Shown here piece after piece: positions 26,241 to 36,155 of a stretch of DNA of 64,000 nucleotides. A model generated the notes under the pieces. The model had not been told where the DNA came from. It saw nothing but the letters and a program-made list of their open reading frames with translations, and made no database searches. Source of the stretch: Corynebacterium ciconiae DSM 44920. GTDB lineage: Bacteria; Actinomycetota; Actinomycetes; Mycobacteriales; Mycobacteriaceae. Position numbers and translations under genes: made by a program. Each line of letters starts with the position of its first letter. Position 1 is the first letter of the stretch. The stretch is taken from NCBI RefSeq assembly GCF_030440575.1, contig NZ_CP047189.1, forward strand, positions 186,001-250,000. The letters are read 5' to 3'.

Positions 26241-28070
26241 ATGGATCTCAACGCCGTCTTGGGCAAGTTTTTTGATAATGAGGGCAATATCGTGTTGCCT
26301 CCCATGCTGAGTCTCGCGGGACTGGCTGAGATGTCCTACCAAGCGGGGGCCGCCCAAGGTGATGGCGATCGCGTGTGCCTGAGCTATTGGGACTTTAGCT
26401 CCAGCCGCGAGGGCGAGCTGATCACCTACACTCGGGCCCAGATCAACACCCGCATTAAGGCGGTGGCAGCGAGGCTGCAGCAGGTCGGTGGCCTAGGGGA
26501 TCGCGTGGCCATCATGGCCAATAACAGTCCCGAGTACATTTTCGGCTTCCTCGGGGCGCTGTATGCGGGCACGGTGCCCGTGCCGCTCTACGATCCCACC
26601 GAGCCTGGCCACGCGGAGCATCTGCGGGCGGTGTTTGCCGACTGCGCACCGAGTATCGTGCTCACCAACAAGCGCACTGCGGCCGCTGTGCGCGGCTTCT
26701 TCGCGGAGCTACCCGGCGCCGAGCGTCCGCGCGTACTCACCGTGGATGCCCTGCCGGATTCCACGGCGGAGAAGTTCACTAATCCGATGGCCGATCCTCA
26801 GGCCATGGCCTCTCGGGCGGTGCTGCCGCTGGATATGCCGGCCTTCCTGCAGTACACCTCCGGCTCCACCCGCACACCTGCGGGCGTGGTGTTGAGCAAC
26901 CGCTCGATCATCACCAACGTGCTGCAGATCTTCCGCGCTGTGGACATCAAGTTCCCGCTGCGCCTGTCCACCTGGTTGCCGCTGCACCATGACATGGGAA
27001 TCATTTTGGCGATCTTCGTCACCATTCTGGGCCTGCCCCAGGAGCTGATGTCGCCCCGTGATTTTGTGCAGCAGCCTTCCCGCTGGATCAATCAGCTCAA
27101 CCGCCGCGAGGGAGACCAGCACATCTATACCGTGGCCCCCAACTTCGCCCTTGAGCTGGCGGCCCGATACACCGATCAGGCGCAGGAGCTGGATCTCTCC
27201 GCCGTGGAGGGGCTGATCTGTGGCTCCGAGCCGGTCACTGAGGCCGCAGTGGAGTCCTTCCTCGCCGCTTTCGAGCCGCGCGGCTTCCGTCGCACCGCGC
27301 TGCGCCCCTCCTATGGTCTGGCCGAGGCTTCGCTCATGGTGTCTACCCCGCAGAGCGAGAACCGTCCGGTGATCAGTCATTTCGACCGCGCAGCATTGGC
27401 TGAGGGGCGTGCCGAGATTGCCGAGAAGTCGGATGCCACGGTGGCCTTTGCCTCCAATGGTGCGGCAGTACCTACTCAGCTGTGCACGATCGTTGATCCC
27501 GAGACCCGCACCGAGCTGCCCGATGGGGTAGTGGGCGAGATCTGGGCGCATGGTGACAACATGGCGCAGGGCTATCTGGATCGTCCCGAGGAGACAGTGG
27601 CTACCTTCCGCAATAGGTTGGCTGGGAAGATGGATAACTCCCGAGTACCCACCGCCCCGGAGGACGGCTATTGGATGGCCACGGGGGATCTGGGTGTGAT
27701 GTTTGACGGCGAACTCTACATCACCGGTCGTTTGAAGGACCTCATCGTGATCGCCGGCCGCAACCACTATCCGCAGGACATTGAGTACACGGTGGCGTCG
27801 GCAAGCGAGCATGTGCGCCCCAACTGCGTGGCTGCCTTCGCCATCGACGGTGATGATGTGGAGAAGTTGGTGATCCTCGCCGAGCGTGACCTGCAGGCGC
27901 AGGCCGACGGCGATGAACAGGCCATTCGTGATATCCGGGCGGCCGTGGTGCAGGCCCACGGGGTGCAGCCGCACGAGGTGCGGATCCTCGCTCCCGAGGG
28001 CATCGCTCGTTCCTCCAGTGGAAAGATCGCGCGCAAGGTGAGCCAGCGCGAGTATCTAGCAACTATTTAG
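26241..28070 (+). CDS. fadD32: Long-chain fatty acid--AMP ligase FadD32
   Basis: Activates the very-long meromycolic-type chain as acyl-AMP and loads it on the N-terminal ACP of Pks13. The 609-residue protein has the large adenylation domain with the ATP-binding YTSGSTRTPAGVVLSN motif at about residues 204-220, the conserved RPSYGLAEASLMVS, the YWMATGDLGVMFDGELYITG region, and a C-terminal subdomain with RNHYPQDIEYTV. The ATG follows an AAGG ribosome site; a hairpin (about 26196-26216) lies in the leader. In C. glutamicum this gene is called fadD2. It is the first gene of the fadD32-pks13-accD block. Confidence 0.96.
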   Translation: MDLNAVLGKFFDNEGNIVLPPMLSLAGLAEMSYQAGAAQGDGDRVCLSYWDFSSSREGELITYTRAQINTRIKAVAARLQQVGGLGDRVAIMANNSPEYIFGFLGALYAGTVPVPLYDPTEPGHAEHLRAVFADCAPSIVLTNKRTAAAVRGFFAELPGAERPRVLTVDALPDSTAEKFTNPMADPQAMASRAVLPLDMPAFLQYTSGSTRTPAGVVLSNRSIITNVLQIFRAVDIKFPLRLSTWLPLHHDMGIILAIFVTILGLPQELMSPRDFVQQPSRWINQLNRREGDQHIYTVAPNFALELAARYTDQAQELDLSAVEGLICGSEPVTEAAVESFLAAFEPRGFRRTALRPSYGLAEASLMVSTPQSENRPVISHFDRAALAEGRAEIAEKSDATVAFASNGAAVPTQLCTIVDPETRTELPDGVVGEIWAHGDNMAQGYLDRPEETVATFRNRLAGKMDNSRVPTAPEDGYWMATGDLGVMFDGELYITGRLKDLIVIAGRNHYPQDIEYTVASASEHVRPNCVAAFAIDGDDVEKLVILAERDLQAQADGDEQAIRDIRAAVVQAHGVQPHEVRILAPEGIARSSSGKIARKVSQREYLATI

Positions 28071-28139
28071 TAACATAACGGTAACGGCCGCATTCTGGCG
28101 GCTTCTCTCCGCGCCTGTCGCGGCGAACGCTGTTACTGT

Positions 28140-28196
28140 GGCCCTCCACCGGGATTCAGTGTGTTCCACCGGATCACGGCTGTGAGGGCCGTTTTC
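28140..28196 (+). promoter_or_regulatory. Attenuator-like hairpin between fadD32 and pks13
   Basis: Arms GGCCCTC (28140-28146) and GAGGGCC (28184-28190) are followed by GTTTTCTG. The 37-base loop contains two copies of CCACCGG. It is a possible intrinsic terminator or attenuator in the 146-base gap, 20 bases before the pks13 start. Confidence 0.5.
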
Positions 28197-28216
28197 TGTC
28201 GTAGTTAAGGTGAGTT

Positions 28217-31200
28217 GTGAACGTGAACCAGGGTCAAGGTCCTATCTCCGTCAACGAGCTGTCGGCGTGGCTGACACGCTGGGTGGCGGAGAACACCGAG
28301 CTATCCGTAGACGAGGTGGACGTGGATACGCCCATGCAATCGTTCGGGCTCTCCTCCCGCGACGTGGTGGTGCTTTCTGGGGAACTGGAAAACCTCACCG
28401 GGGTGCAGCTTGATGCCACGGTGGCCTATCAGTATCCCACCATCCGGGCGCTGGCAGAGTTCGTCTGCTCCGGTGGCGCCACGTCCCAAGCTGGGGCTAC
28501 TGCGGGGGGTGCGTCGGCCCATGATGCGCCTCGAGGCGGGGCGCTAAGCCGTGGTGCGCACGATATCGCCATTGTGGGCGTGGCCGCCCGCATGCCGGGC
28601 GCGCCCACTGCGGCGGCGATGTGGGAGCGCGTGATCGACGGTGAGGTGATGACGGGCGATCTGCCGCTGGGCCGCTGGTCCGAATACGCCGCCGATGAGG
28701 TCACCCAGTCTCGGCTGAGCAAGGTGCCCACCACAGGCGGCTATCTGGAGGATATCCAGAGCTTTGATGCCGAGTTTTTCGGCCTGTCTCCCGTGGAGGC
28801 AGCCAATATGGACCCGCAGCAGCGGTTGAGCCTCGAGCTCACTTGGGAGGCTCTCGAGCATGCCGGCATTCCGGCGAACACCCTGCGCGGCACCCGCACC
28901 GGGGTGTACATGGGTTCGTCCAATAATGATTACGGGATGCTGGTTGCGGCGGATCCGAACGAGATGCATCCTTATGCGCTCACCGGCACCGCCAGCTCGA
29001 TCGTGCCGAACCGTATCTCCTATGCATTCGATTTCCGCGGCCCCTCGGTGAATGTGGATACCGCCTGTTCCTCCTCCTTGGTGGCGGTGCACCAGGCGGT
29101 GCGCGATTTGCGCACCGGCGATGCCGATACCGCTATCGCTGGTGGCGTGAATGTGCTGGCCTCGCCGTTTGTCTCTATTGCCTTCGGCGAGTTGGGGGTG
29201 ATCTCGGAAGAGGGGATCAAGGCCTTTTCTGATGACGCCAAGGGCATCGTGCGTTCCGATGGCGCCGGGGTGCTTGTGCTCAAGCGTGTCGACGATGCCC
29301 TCGCTGCCGGTGACAACATCCTGGCGGTGATCAAGGGCTCTGCGGTGAACTCCGATGGACGCTCCAATGGGCTCACCGCACCGAACCCGGACGCACAAGT
29401 GGATGTGCTGCGCCGCGCCTATGCCGACGCCCAGGTAGACCCAGCGGCCGTGGACTATGTGGAAGCCCATGGCACCGGCACGATCTTGGGTGATCCCATC
29501 GAGGCCCAAGCCCTGGGCACGGTGCTCGGTGCCGGTCGCAGTGGCGCTGATCCGCTGCTGCTGGGCTCTGCGAAGACCAACTTTGGCCACAGCGAATCCG
29601 CGGCGGGTGCCGCAGGCATGATCAAGGTGGTGCTGAGCATGGTTCATGACACCGTGCCGCCGCTGGCCGGGTTCACCGCCCCCAATCGCTATATCAACTT
29701 CGAGGCCGATCACCTGGAGGCCGTGGAGGATCCCCGGGAGTGGCCCGAGTACTCCGGCCATAAGCTGGCCGGTGTGTCCGGATTCGGTTTCGGTGGCACC
29801 AACGCCCACGTGGTGGTCTCTGAGTTTGTCGCCGCCGACTATGAGCAGGAGCAGCTCTCGCAGCAGCCGCAGCTCGCCGGTGAGGGTGGGCTGGTAACGG
29901 TCTCTGGTTTGGTGCCCTCGCGCCGCAAGGCCGCAGCCGCCGCCCTGGTGGAATGGATGGATGCCCACCCAGAGGCCACCCCGGCGGAGGTGGCGCGGGC
30001 CACCGCCAAGCGCAATCATGGCCGTTCCCGTGCCGCGGTGGTGGCCGCCGATCACGAGGAGCTGCGCAAGCGGCTGGCTCTTGTGGCGGAGGGGAAGAAG
30101 TCGCACGGTATCGCCGTGGCGGATTCCCCTGCCCAGAACGGGCCTGTGTTCGTCTACTCCGGTTTCGGTTCTCAGCACCGCAAGATGGCGAAGGATCTGT
30201 TCAGCTCCTCGTCGCTTTTTGCCGAGCGGATCCGCGAGTTGGATCGGATTATTGCCTTCGAATCCGGCTGGTCCTTGGAGGAGCGCATCCTCAACGATGA
30301 GCTCAGCTATGACACCGAGACCGCGCAGGTGGGCATCACCGCCATCCAGATCGCACTCACGGACTACCTGGCCCAGCTGGGCGTGACCCCGGCGGCGGTG
30401 CTGGGCATGTCCATGGGTGAGATCGCTGCGGCCTATGCCGCAGGTGGTGTGAACGCGCACGATGCCATGGTGATTGCCTGCCACCGCTCGCGGCTTATGG
30501 GTGAGGGCGAGCGCTCCCTGCCCGAGGATGAGCTGGGCGCCATGGCGCTGGTGGAGACCGCCTCGGAGGATCTGCCCGAAGGTATCGAAGCTGCCGTGTA
30601 CGCCGGTCCTGGCATGACCACGGTGGGTGGCCCGCGTGAGGCTGTTACCGCCTTTGTGGAGCAGCTGGAGTCCGAGGGGAAGTTCGCCCGCTTGCTCAAC
30701 GTCAAGGGCGCTGGGCACACCAGTGCGTTGGATCCGATTTTGGGTGAGCTCTACGCAGAAACGGCCCATATTGAGCCGAAGCCGCTGACTATCCCGCTGT
30801 TCAGTTCGGTGGAGCGCGGCCGAGTCTTCGCTCCTGGCGAGGTGGTGCACGGTACTGACTATTGGGTCACCTGTACCCGGCATTCGGTGTGGTTCCAAGA
30901 TGCCACTGAGCAGGCTTTTGCACATGGCTACGACACCTTGGTGGAGATCTCTCCGAATCCGGTGGCGCTCATGCCGATGATGAATACCGCCTTCACGGTC
31001 GGCAAGCCGGATGCGCAGCTGCTCTTTGTGCTTAAGCGCAAGGTTCCGGCGGAGGATTCGGTGCGCGAGACCCTCGCGAAGCTGTACGCCCAAGGCCAGC
31101 CGGTGAATGTTCGCGCGCTCTATGGCGATGGTCCCTGTGCGGAGATCCCCACCATGCGGTGGAAGAAGCAGCGTTATTGGACGGCGGCCCGCCCAGCCGG

Positions 31201-33052
31201 CGGCTCCCCGCAGCTGCCTGGCGCCAAGGTAGTTCTGCCTGACGGCTCGGTCGCTTTTTCCACCCAAGCGGACCTCGTTCCCAGCTCTCATGCGCTTATC
31301 GACGCCGCCGCCCAGGCTCTTCTACCCGGTGCCCGCGTGGTGGCCGTCGAGGACCGCAGCCCGCTGGCACCGTCCGGCGAGATCACCACCACGGCATCGA
31401 CCTCTCTCGGTGGTGTGGATGTGCGGGTCTACGCCGTCGACGGTGGGGCCAGCACACTGGTGGCCGAGGGCTTTGCCGCCTCGCCGAGTATCGCCGGCGC
31501 GGCCGGTGAGACCGCCCAGGCGACGGCACCGGCCGCGCCCTCCCAGCCCCAGCGCCCCGGGGTGGAGGAAGCGGAGGTGGATGCCCAGGTGTGGGATCCG
31601 GCTTCTGGCGAAACCGTGGAAGAACGCCTCCGCATGATTGTCTCCGAGTCCATGGGTTATGACCTTGAAGATCTACCCGCGGAGTTGCCGCTGATTGACC
31701 TTGGTCTGGATTCGCTCATGGGCATGCGTATCAAAAACCGCATCGAGCACGACTTCCAGATTCCGCCCCTGCAGGTGCAGGCGCTGCGCGATGCCTCGGT
31801 GGCGGATGTGGTGCAGATCGTCAGCGATAAGGTGGCTGCTCGCGATAACGGCGCCGATGCCGTGGCCCAGCCAGTCCCGGCTGTGGCCGATTCCCCAGCC
31901 ACGGAATCCGCGCCGGCAGCAGCGCCTACCCAGCAGGAGGGTGGCGTCGATAGGCCTGCGAGTGCTGAGAGCACCGGGGTGGGCGTGGCCCCGCGTGATG
32001 CCTCGGAGCGGCTGGTCTTTGCCACATGGGCCACTATCACGGGACGGGCGGCCCGCGGTGTGACGAGCCCGCTGCCGGAGATCAGCGAGGAGCAGGCCGA
32101 GCAGATGGCGGCCCGGTTGACCGAGCGCGGTGGGGTGGACGTGTCTGCCGATGCGGTGCGCGCAGCTGAGACTCTTGAGCCTTTGGCCAATATCGTGCGC
32201 GAGGGGCTCGAAACCGAGGTAGAGGGCAATATTCGCGTGTTGCGGGAGCGTCCCGAAGGCTCTGCGGCGCCGGCATTGTTCATGTTCCACCCGGCTGGCG
32301 GTTCCTCGGTGGTGTACCAGCCGTTGATGCGGCGCCTGCCAGAGGAGATCCCAGTGTATGGCGTGGAGCGGCTCGAGGGGAGTTTCACGGAGCGCGCCGC
32401 TCACTATGTGGACGATATTGTGGCCCGCGCCGATGGACATCCGATTGTGCTCGGCGGCTGGAGCTTTGGTGGCGCCTTGGCCATGGAAGTCGCCCGGCAG
32501 CTGCAGGGCAGTGCGAACGAGCCGAAACTGGTGGCGCTGCTGGACACGGTGCAGCCTTCGGAGAAGGCGCCGGACACCATGGAGGAAACGAAGGCCCGTT
32601 GGGGCCGCTATGCCGCCTTTGCGTCTAAAACCTATGGCATCGATTTCCCAGTGCCTTATGAGCTCTTGGAATCGGCGGGCGAGGAGGCGCTCCTGGGAAT
32701 GCTCACAGAGTTCCTCGCCACCACCGATGCCAGCGAACACGGCTTGAGTGCTGGGGTGTTGGAGCATCAGCGCGCCAGTTTCGTGGATAACCGCATCCTC
32801 GATCAGGTGGATTTCCACACGTGGGCGGAGGTGAGCTGCCCGGTGGTGCTGTTCCGTGCGGAGCGCATGCATGAGGGCGCGATCGAGCTGGAACCGCGTT
32901 ATGCTTCGATTGACGAAGATGGCGGGTGGTCGAGTATCGTGGACGAGTTAGAGATTGTGCACCTCAAGGGCGATCACCTCGCAGTGGTGGATGAGCCCGA
33001 GATTGCAAAGGTGGGCGCGCACCTAACCCGCCGTATAGATGAACTCGAGTAG
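28217..33052 (+). CDS. pks13: Polyketide synthase Pks13 (mycolic acid condensase)
   Basis: Condenses the activated chain with a carboxylated acyl chain to form the alpha-alkyl beta-keto precursor of mycolate, then transfers it to trehalose. Domains in order: N-terminal ACP (phosphopantetheine serine about 47, FGLSSRDVVV); ketosynthase (active Cys284 in DTACSSSLVAVH, histidines in EAHGTGT and TNFGHSESAAG); acyltransferase (Ser732, GMSMGEIAAAY); second ACP (Ser1166, LGLDSLMGMR); thioesterase (Ser1416, GGWSFGGALAME). A Pro/Ala-rich linker precedes the thioesterase. The 1611-residue length is slightly shorter than mycobacterial Pks13. The start is a GTG at 28217. accD follows after 17 bases. Confidence 0.97.
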   Translation: MNVNQGQGPISVNELSAWLTRWVAENTELSVDEVDVDTPMQSFGLSSRDVVVLSGELENLTGVQLDATVAYQYPTIRALAEFVCSGGATSQAGATAGGASAHDAPRGGALSRGAHDIAIVGVAARMPGAPTAAAMWERVIDGEVMTGDLPLGRWSEYAADEVTQSRLSKVPTTGGYLEDIQSFDAEFFGLSPVEAANMDPQQRLSLELTWEALEHAGIPANTLRGTRTGVYMGSSNNDYGMLVAADPNEMHPYALTGTASSIVPNRISYAFDFRGPSVNVDTACSSSLVAVHQAVRDLRTGDADTAIAGGVNVLASPFVSIAFGELGVISEEGIKAFSDDAKGIVRSDGAGVLVLKRVDDALAAGDNILAVIKGSAVNSDGRSNGLTAPNPDAQVDVLRRAYADAQVDPAAVDYVEAHGTGTILGDPIEAQALGTVLGAGRSGADPLLLGSAKTNFGHSESAAGAAGMIKVVLSMVHDTVPPLAGFTAPNRYINFEADHLEAVEDPREWPEYSGHKLAGVSGFGFGGTNAHVVVSEFVAADYEQEQLSQQPQLAGEGGLVTVSGLVPSRRKAAAAALVEWMDAHPEATPAEVARATAKRNHGRSRAAVVAADHEELRKRLALVAEGKKSHGIAVADSPAQNGPVFVYSGFGSQHRKMAKDLFSSSSLFAERIRELDRIIAFESGWSLEERILNDELSYDTETAQVGITAIQIALTDYLAQLGVTPAAVLGMSMGEIAAAYAAGGVNAHDAMVIACHRSRLMGEGERSLPEDELGAMALVETASEDLPEGIEAAVYAGPGMTTVGGPREAVTAFVEQLESEGKFARLLNVKGAGHTSALDPILGELYAETAHIEPKPLTIPLFSSVERGRVFAPGEVVHGTDYWVTCTRHSVWFQDATEQAFAHGYDTLVEISPNPVALMPMMNTAFTVGKPDAQLLFVLKRKVPAEDSVRETLAKLYAQGQPVNVRALYGDGPCAEIPTMRWKKQRYWTAARPAGGSPQLPGAKVVLPDGSVAFSTQADLVPSSHALIDAAAQALLPGARVVAVEDRSPLAPSGEITTTASTSLGGVDVRVYAVDGGASTLVAEGFAASPSIAGAAGETAQATAPAAPSQPQRPGVEEAEVDAQVWDPASGETVEERLRMIVSESMGYDLEDLPAELPLIDLGLDSLMGMRIKNRIEHDFQIPPLQVQALRDASVADVVQIVSDKVAARDNGADAVAQPVPAVADSPATESAPAAAPTQQEGGVDRPASAESTGVGVAPRDASERLVFATWATITGRAARGVTSPLPEISEEQAEQMAARLTERGGVDVSADAVRAAETLEPLANIVREGLETEVEGNIRVLRERPEGSAAPALFMFHPAGGSSVVYQPLMRRLPEEIPVYGVERLEGSFTERAAHYVDDIVARADGHPIVLGGWSFGGALAMEVARQLQGSANEPKLVALLDTVQPSEKAPDTMEETKARWGRYAAFASKTYGIDFPVPYELLESAGEEALLGMLTEFLATTDASEHGLSAGVLEHQRASFVDNRILDQVDFHTWAEVSCPVVLFRAERMHEGAIELEPRYASIDEDGGWSSIVDELEIVHLKGDHLAVVDEPEIAKVGAHLTRRIDELE

Positions 33053-33069
33053 CAAGAGGATAAACAATA

Positions 33070-34620
33070 GTGAATCCGATGACCACGGCTGAGAAGCTCG
33101 CTGATCTGCGCCAACGTCTTCAAACGGCGCAGGATCCAGGCAGTGAGCGTTCTCGCCGTAAGCGCGACGAGGCGGGGCTGACCACGCCGCGGCAGCGCAT
33201 CAACCGGCTGCTCGATGCCGGCTCCTTCGTGGAGGTCGGCGCGCTGGGGCGCACCCCAGACGAGGCGGATGCCCCGTACTCGGATGGTGTGGTCACCGGT
33301 TATGGCCGCATCGACGGGCGCACCGTGGCCATCTACGCCCACGATAAGACGGTCTATGGCGGCTCGGTGGGCGTCACCTTCGGCCGCAAGGTGTGCGAGA
33401 TCATGGACATGGCCATCAAAATTGGCTGCCCGGTTATCGGTATCCAGGATTCCGGCGGCGCCCGCATCCAGGATGCGGTGACCTCGCTGGCCATGTACTC
33501 CGAGATTGCCCGCCGCCAGATGCCGCTATCGGGGCGGTCCCCGCAGATCTCCATCATGATGGGCAAATGCGCCGGCGGCGCCGTCTATGCCCCTGTGACC
33601 ACCGACTTCGTGGTGGCGGTGGAAGACCGCGCCGAAATGTATGTCACCGGCCCGGCCGTGATCAAGGAGGTTACTGGCGAGGAGATCACCTCCGCCGAGC
33701 TGGGTGGTGCCCGCGAGCAGGAGCTCAACGGCAATGTCTCCTATGTGGCGTCCTCCGAAGATGAGGCCTTCGCCTATGTGCAGGACCTCATGGCGCACCT
33801 GCCGCTCACCTGCTTCGATGAGGCCCCTGAGTTTTGGGCGCCCAACGATGAGGATGTGGCCCAGGCCAGCGAGCTCGATCTGTTCATGCCGGATGATACG
33901 AATGCCGGCTATAACATGCAGGATCTGCTGCCGAAGCTGCTCGATAGCGATGATGTGCTGGAGATCCAAGAGAACTTCGCGCCCAATATCATCACCGCTT
34001 TTGGCCGTATCGATGGCAAGTCGGTGGGCATTGTGGCCAATAATCCGCTGCACTACGCCGGCTGTATTGATGCTGACGCCTCCGATAAGGCTACCCGCTT
34101 CATCCGGATTTGCGATGCGTACAACATCCCGCTGCTCTTCGTGGTGGATACCCCCGGCTATCTGCCAGGCGTGCAGCAGGAGAAGGTGGGTCTGATCCAC
34201 CGCGGCGCGAAGCTGCCCTTTGCTTTGGTGGAGGCCAGCGTGCCGAAGGTGTCGTTGATCGTGCGTAAGGCCTATGGCGGCGCTTATGCGGCGATGGGCT
34301 CAAAGAACCTCTCCGGCGATATCAACTTGGCGTGGCCCACCGCCCAAATCGCGGTGATGGGTGCTGCCGCGGCGGCGGTGATGATTCAGGGCAAGAAGCT
34401 GGCGCAGATGCCCGAGGAGCAGCGCGCCTACATGAAGAAGCTGTTCATGGACTTCTATGACGAGAACATGACCAGCCCCTATGTGGCCGCCGAGCGTGGT
34501 TATGTAGACGCCATGATCGAGCCCAACAACACCCGCGTGGCGCTGCGCCAGGCCTTCCGCCAGCTCGCCACGAAGCAGGTGGAGGATCTGCCGAAGAAGC
34601 ACACCATCATGCCGATGTAG
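33070..34620 (+). CDS. accD3: Acyl-CoA carboxylase beta subunit of mycolate synthesis (AccD4/AccD3)
   Basis: Carboxyltransferase subunit that makes the carboxylated acyl-CoA extender for Pks13, in complex with a biotinylated alpha subunit encoded elsewhere. The 516-residue protein shows the two crotonase-like halves of this family: GIQDSGGARIQDAV and MGKCAGGAVYAPVTTDF in the N-terminal half, and VDTPGYLPGVQQE and RKAYGGAYAAMGSKNL in the C-terminal half. The frame starts with GTG at 33070; an ATG three codons later is an alternative. An AGAGGA site precedes it. It is called accD4 in mycobacteria and accD3 in C. glutamicum. Confidence 0.95.
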   Translation: MNPMTTAEKLADLRQRLQTAQDPGSERSRRKRDEAGLTTPRQRINRLLDAGSFVEVGALGRTPDEADAPYSDGVVTGYGRIDGRTVAIYAHDKTVYGGSVGVTFGRKVCEIMDMAIKIGCPVIGIQDSGGARIQDAVTSLAMYSEIARRQMPLSGRSPQISIMMGKCAGGAVYAPVTTDFVVAVEDRAEMYVTGPAVIKEVTGEEITSAELGGAREQELNGNVSYVASSEDEAFAYVQDLMAHLPLTCFDEAPEFWAPNDEDVAQASELDLFMPDDTNAGYNMQDLLPKLLDSDDVLEIQENFAPNIITAFGRIDGKSVGIVANNPLHYAGCIDADASDKATRFIRICDAYNIPLLFVVDTPGYLPGVQQEKVGLIHRGAKLPFALVEASVPKVSLIVRKAYGGAYAAMGSKNLSGDINLAWPTAQIAVMGAAAAAVMIQGKKLAQMPEEQRAYMKKLFMDFYDENMTSPYVAAERGYVDAMIEPNNTRVALRQAFRQLATKQVEDLPKKHTIMPM

Positions 34621-34638
34621 GGCACGGCCCCTAAACGC

Positions 34639-34689
34639 CAGCTCGCACCCCATCTCCCGCCATGGTCGCAGGAGGTGGGGTGCGAGCTG
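34639..34689. terminator. Bidirectional hairpin between accD and the DUF3054 gene
   Basis: Nineteen-base arms, CAGCTCGCACCCCATCTCC pairing with GGAGGTGGGGTGCGAGCTG through one G-T wobble, and a 13-base loop. It lies between two convergent genes; there is no T tract on the plus side. Confidence 0.65.
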
Positions 34690-34707
34690 TGCTGGTCCCA
34701 GTGGGGC

Positions 34708-35079
34708 CTAAATGGTGGTGTCGTTCTTCTGGAACTTCAGCGCCACACCTCGCCACCCCAGCAGCAGGAGCAGCGAGACAAGCGATGCCACGAGGATGAA
34801 GGACCAGTGCGGCATCTCGCCGTGGCGGAGCCCCCAGATGCCGAGCCCGGCGATCACGCTGCATAGCCACACGCTGATTCCGGCGGGGGCGATGCGCCAA
34901 GGCTCGAGGGCCGCGAGATAGATGATGCCCCAGGCCACTAGGGTGCCGATGAGGAAGGGCCAGGCGGTGTCAGCCACCCCAGCGGCGCTGAAGGGCATGG
35001 TATCGCTCTGGTGGGCGATGCGGGCGAGCAGGGCAAAGAGGACGATGGCGAGGACATCACCAAGAAAATAACGAGCCAT
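34708..35079 (-). CDS. DUF3054 family membrane protein
   Basis: A 123-residue protein of four hydrophobic segments, with the N-terminal MARYFLGDVLAIVLFALLAR and the PFLIGTLVAWGIIY segment characteristic of DUF3054. Function unknown. It is the last gene of the trmB-NYN-mmpL-flippase run. TAGATT lies 7 bases before the ATG and overlaps the TAG stop of the upstream gene, so a separate leaderless transcript is possible. Confidence 0.85.
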   Translation of the reverse strand: MARYFLGDVLAIVLFALLARIAHQSDTMPFSAAGVADTAWPFLIGTLVAWGIIYLAALEPWRIAPAGISVWLCSVIAGLGIWGLRHGEMPHWSFILVASLVSLLLLLGWRGVALKFQKNDTTI

Positions 35080-35084
35080 AGGCT

Positions 35085-36155
35085 CTAATCTACTGACTCA
35101 CCGGTAGAGGTGGTACGTCCCTCGCGGGTGACGGGCTCTTCATGCTCTTTGATCTCAGGTTGGGGGCGGATGCCGCGGCTGGAAAAGCCGAAGAAGTACA
35201 CGATCCATCCGAGAATGGTGATGAGTCCGAGACTGATCAGGCGGTAGATAAACACCGCAGAGAAGGCCTGGGCGGCGGTCATGCCGGTGGCCACGAGGGT
35301 GCCCATCATGGCGGCCTCGACGGGGCCGAGCCCGCCGGGGGTGACCTGTACGGTGCCGGCGATCTTCGCGGTCACGAACGCTAGGGCGATGCCGGCAATG
35401 GTGGTTTTGTTCTCCCCGCCGTAGATATCGGGCAACTGATAGGTCACTGCCCACACCGCGCCCACCAGGGTGACGATGTCGAACACCCAGTTGAGAAAGG
35501 ACATCGCGGCCGCGTAGAGGAAGGTGCCGAAGCCCATGTGGGCGGCTTTGAGCTGATCGATGTGATGGTTAATCGAGCCCGTGGTGCGGGAGGTGATGGG
35601 TTTCAGCAGCCGTTTGAGGGTGTCGGGATTATTGGAGGCCCAATAGGTGAGCGCCGATAACGCCAACAGCACCGCTAGGGTCAGCAGTAGCGAGCCGAGG
35701 GAGAGCGAGGCGCCGAGGAAGATGATGGCGATCACGCCGAGAGCCACCAGCCACAGCGTGGACAGGGTGGAGGAGAGCACCAAAAACCAGGTGCTGATGG
35801 CGGGGCCTGCGCCCCAGCGATTCATGATTTGATACTGCAACACCGTGGCGAAGGCCGGTCCGCCGGGAAAGGAGGTGGACCACGCATTAGAACCGAAGGT
35901 GAGGGCATTGGCCTGGAGGCGGGAGACCTTGACCTTCCCGGCCCGCATGAACACGTACATCACTTCGGCCATGGCCACGAGCGCCAGAATGGAGCTGATG
36001 ATGGCCAGAGCCATGCCCCGTCCGGCCATGTCGTCGAGCTCCATGAAACCTTCGGCGATAAAGGGCAGGTTATCGCGGAAGATGAAGAGCACAATCCCGA
36101 GCACCACTAGCGGGAAGAGCCAGCGCACCCAGGGGTTGCGCAAGAATTGCAGCAT
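35085..36155 (-). CDS. Polytopic membrane protein of the lysylphosphatidylglycerol synthase TM/UPF0104 family
   Basis: A 356-residue protein with about eight hydrophobic segments. The N-terminal half carries NAWSTSFPGGPAFATVLQYQ and the C-terminal half carries KIAGTVQVTPGGLGPVEAAM, the two conserved half-motifs of the LPG_synthase_TM family (YbhN/AglD-like). Members act as, or are proposed to be, lipid flippases or scramblases. Its start overlaps the mmpL stop by one base (TGATG), implying tight coupling with the mycolate exporter. An envelope-lipid role is inferred from this; the substrate is unknown. The C-terminus is a charged cytoplasmic tail. Confidence 0.82.
   Translation of the reverse strand: MLQFLRNPWVRWLFPLVVLGIVLFIFRDNLPFIAEGFMELDDMAGRGMALAIISSILALVAMAEVMYVFMRAGKVKVSRLQANALTFGSNAWSTSFPGGPAFATVLQYQIMNRWGAGPAISTWFLVLSSTLSTLWLVALGVIAIIFLGASLSLGSLLLTLAVLLALSALTYWASNNPDTLKRLLKPITSRTTGSINHHIDQLKAAHMGFGTFLYAAAMSFLNWVFDIVTLVGAVWAVTYQLPDIYGGENKTTIAGIALAFVTAKIAGTVQVTPGGLGPVEAAMMGTLVATGMTAAQAFSAVFIYRLISLGLITILGWIVYFFGFSSRGIRPQPEIKEHEEPVTREGRTTSTGESVD

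Noticed and set aside
28544..31291. A 915-codon open frame on the minus strand across pks13
   Set aside because: It mirrors the codon pattern of the sense gene in GC-rich DNA; the product is His/Gly/Arg-rich without recognisable domains, while Pks13 domains are complete on the plus strand.
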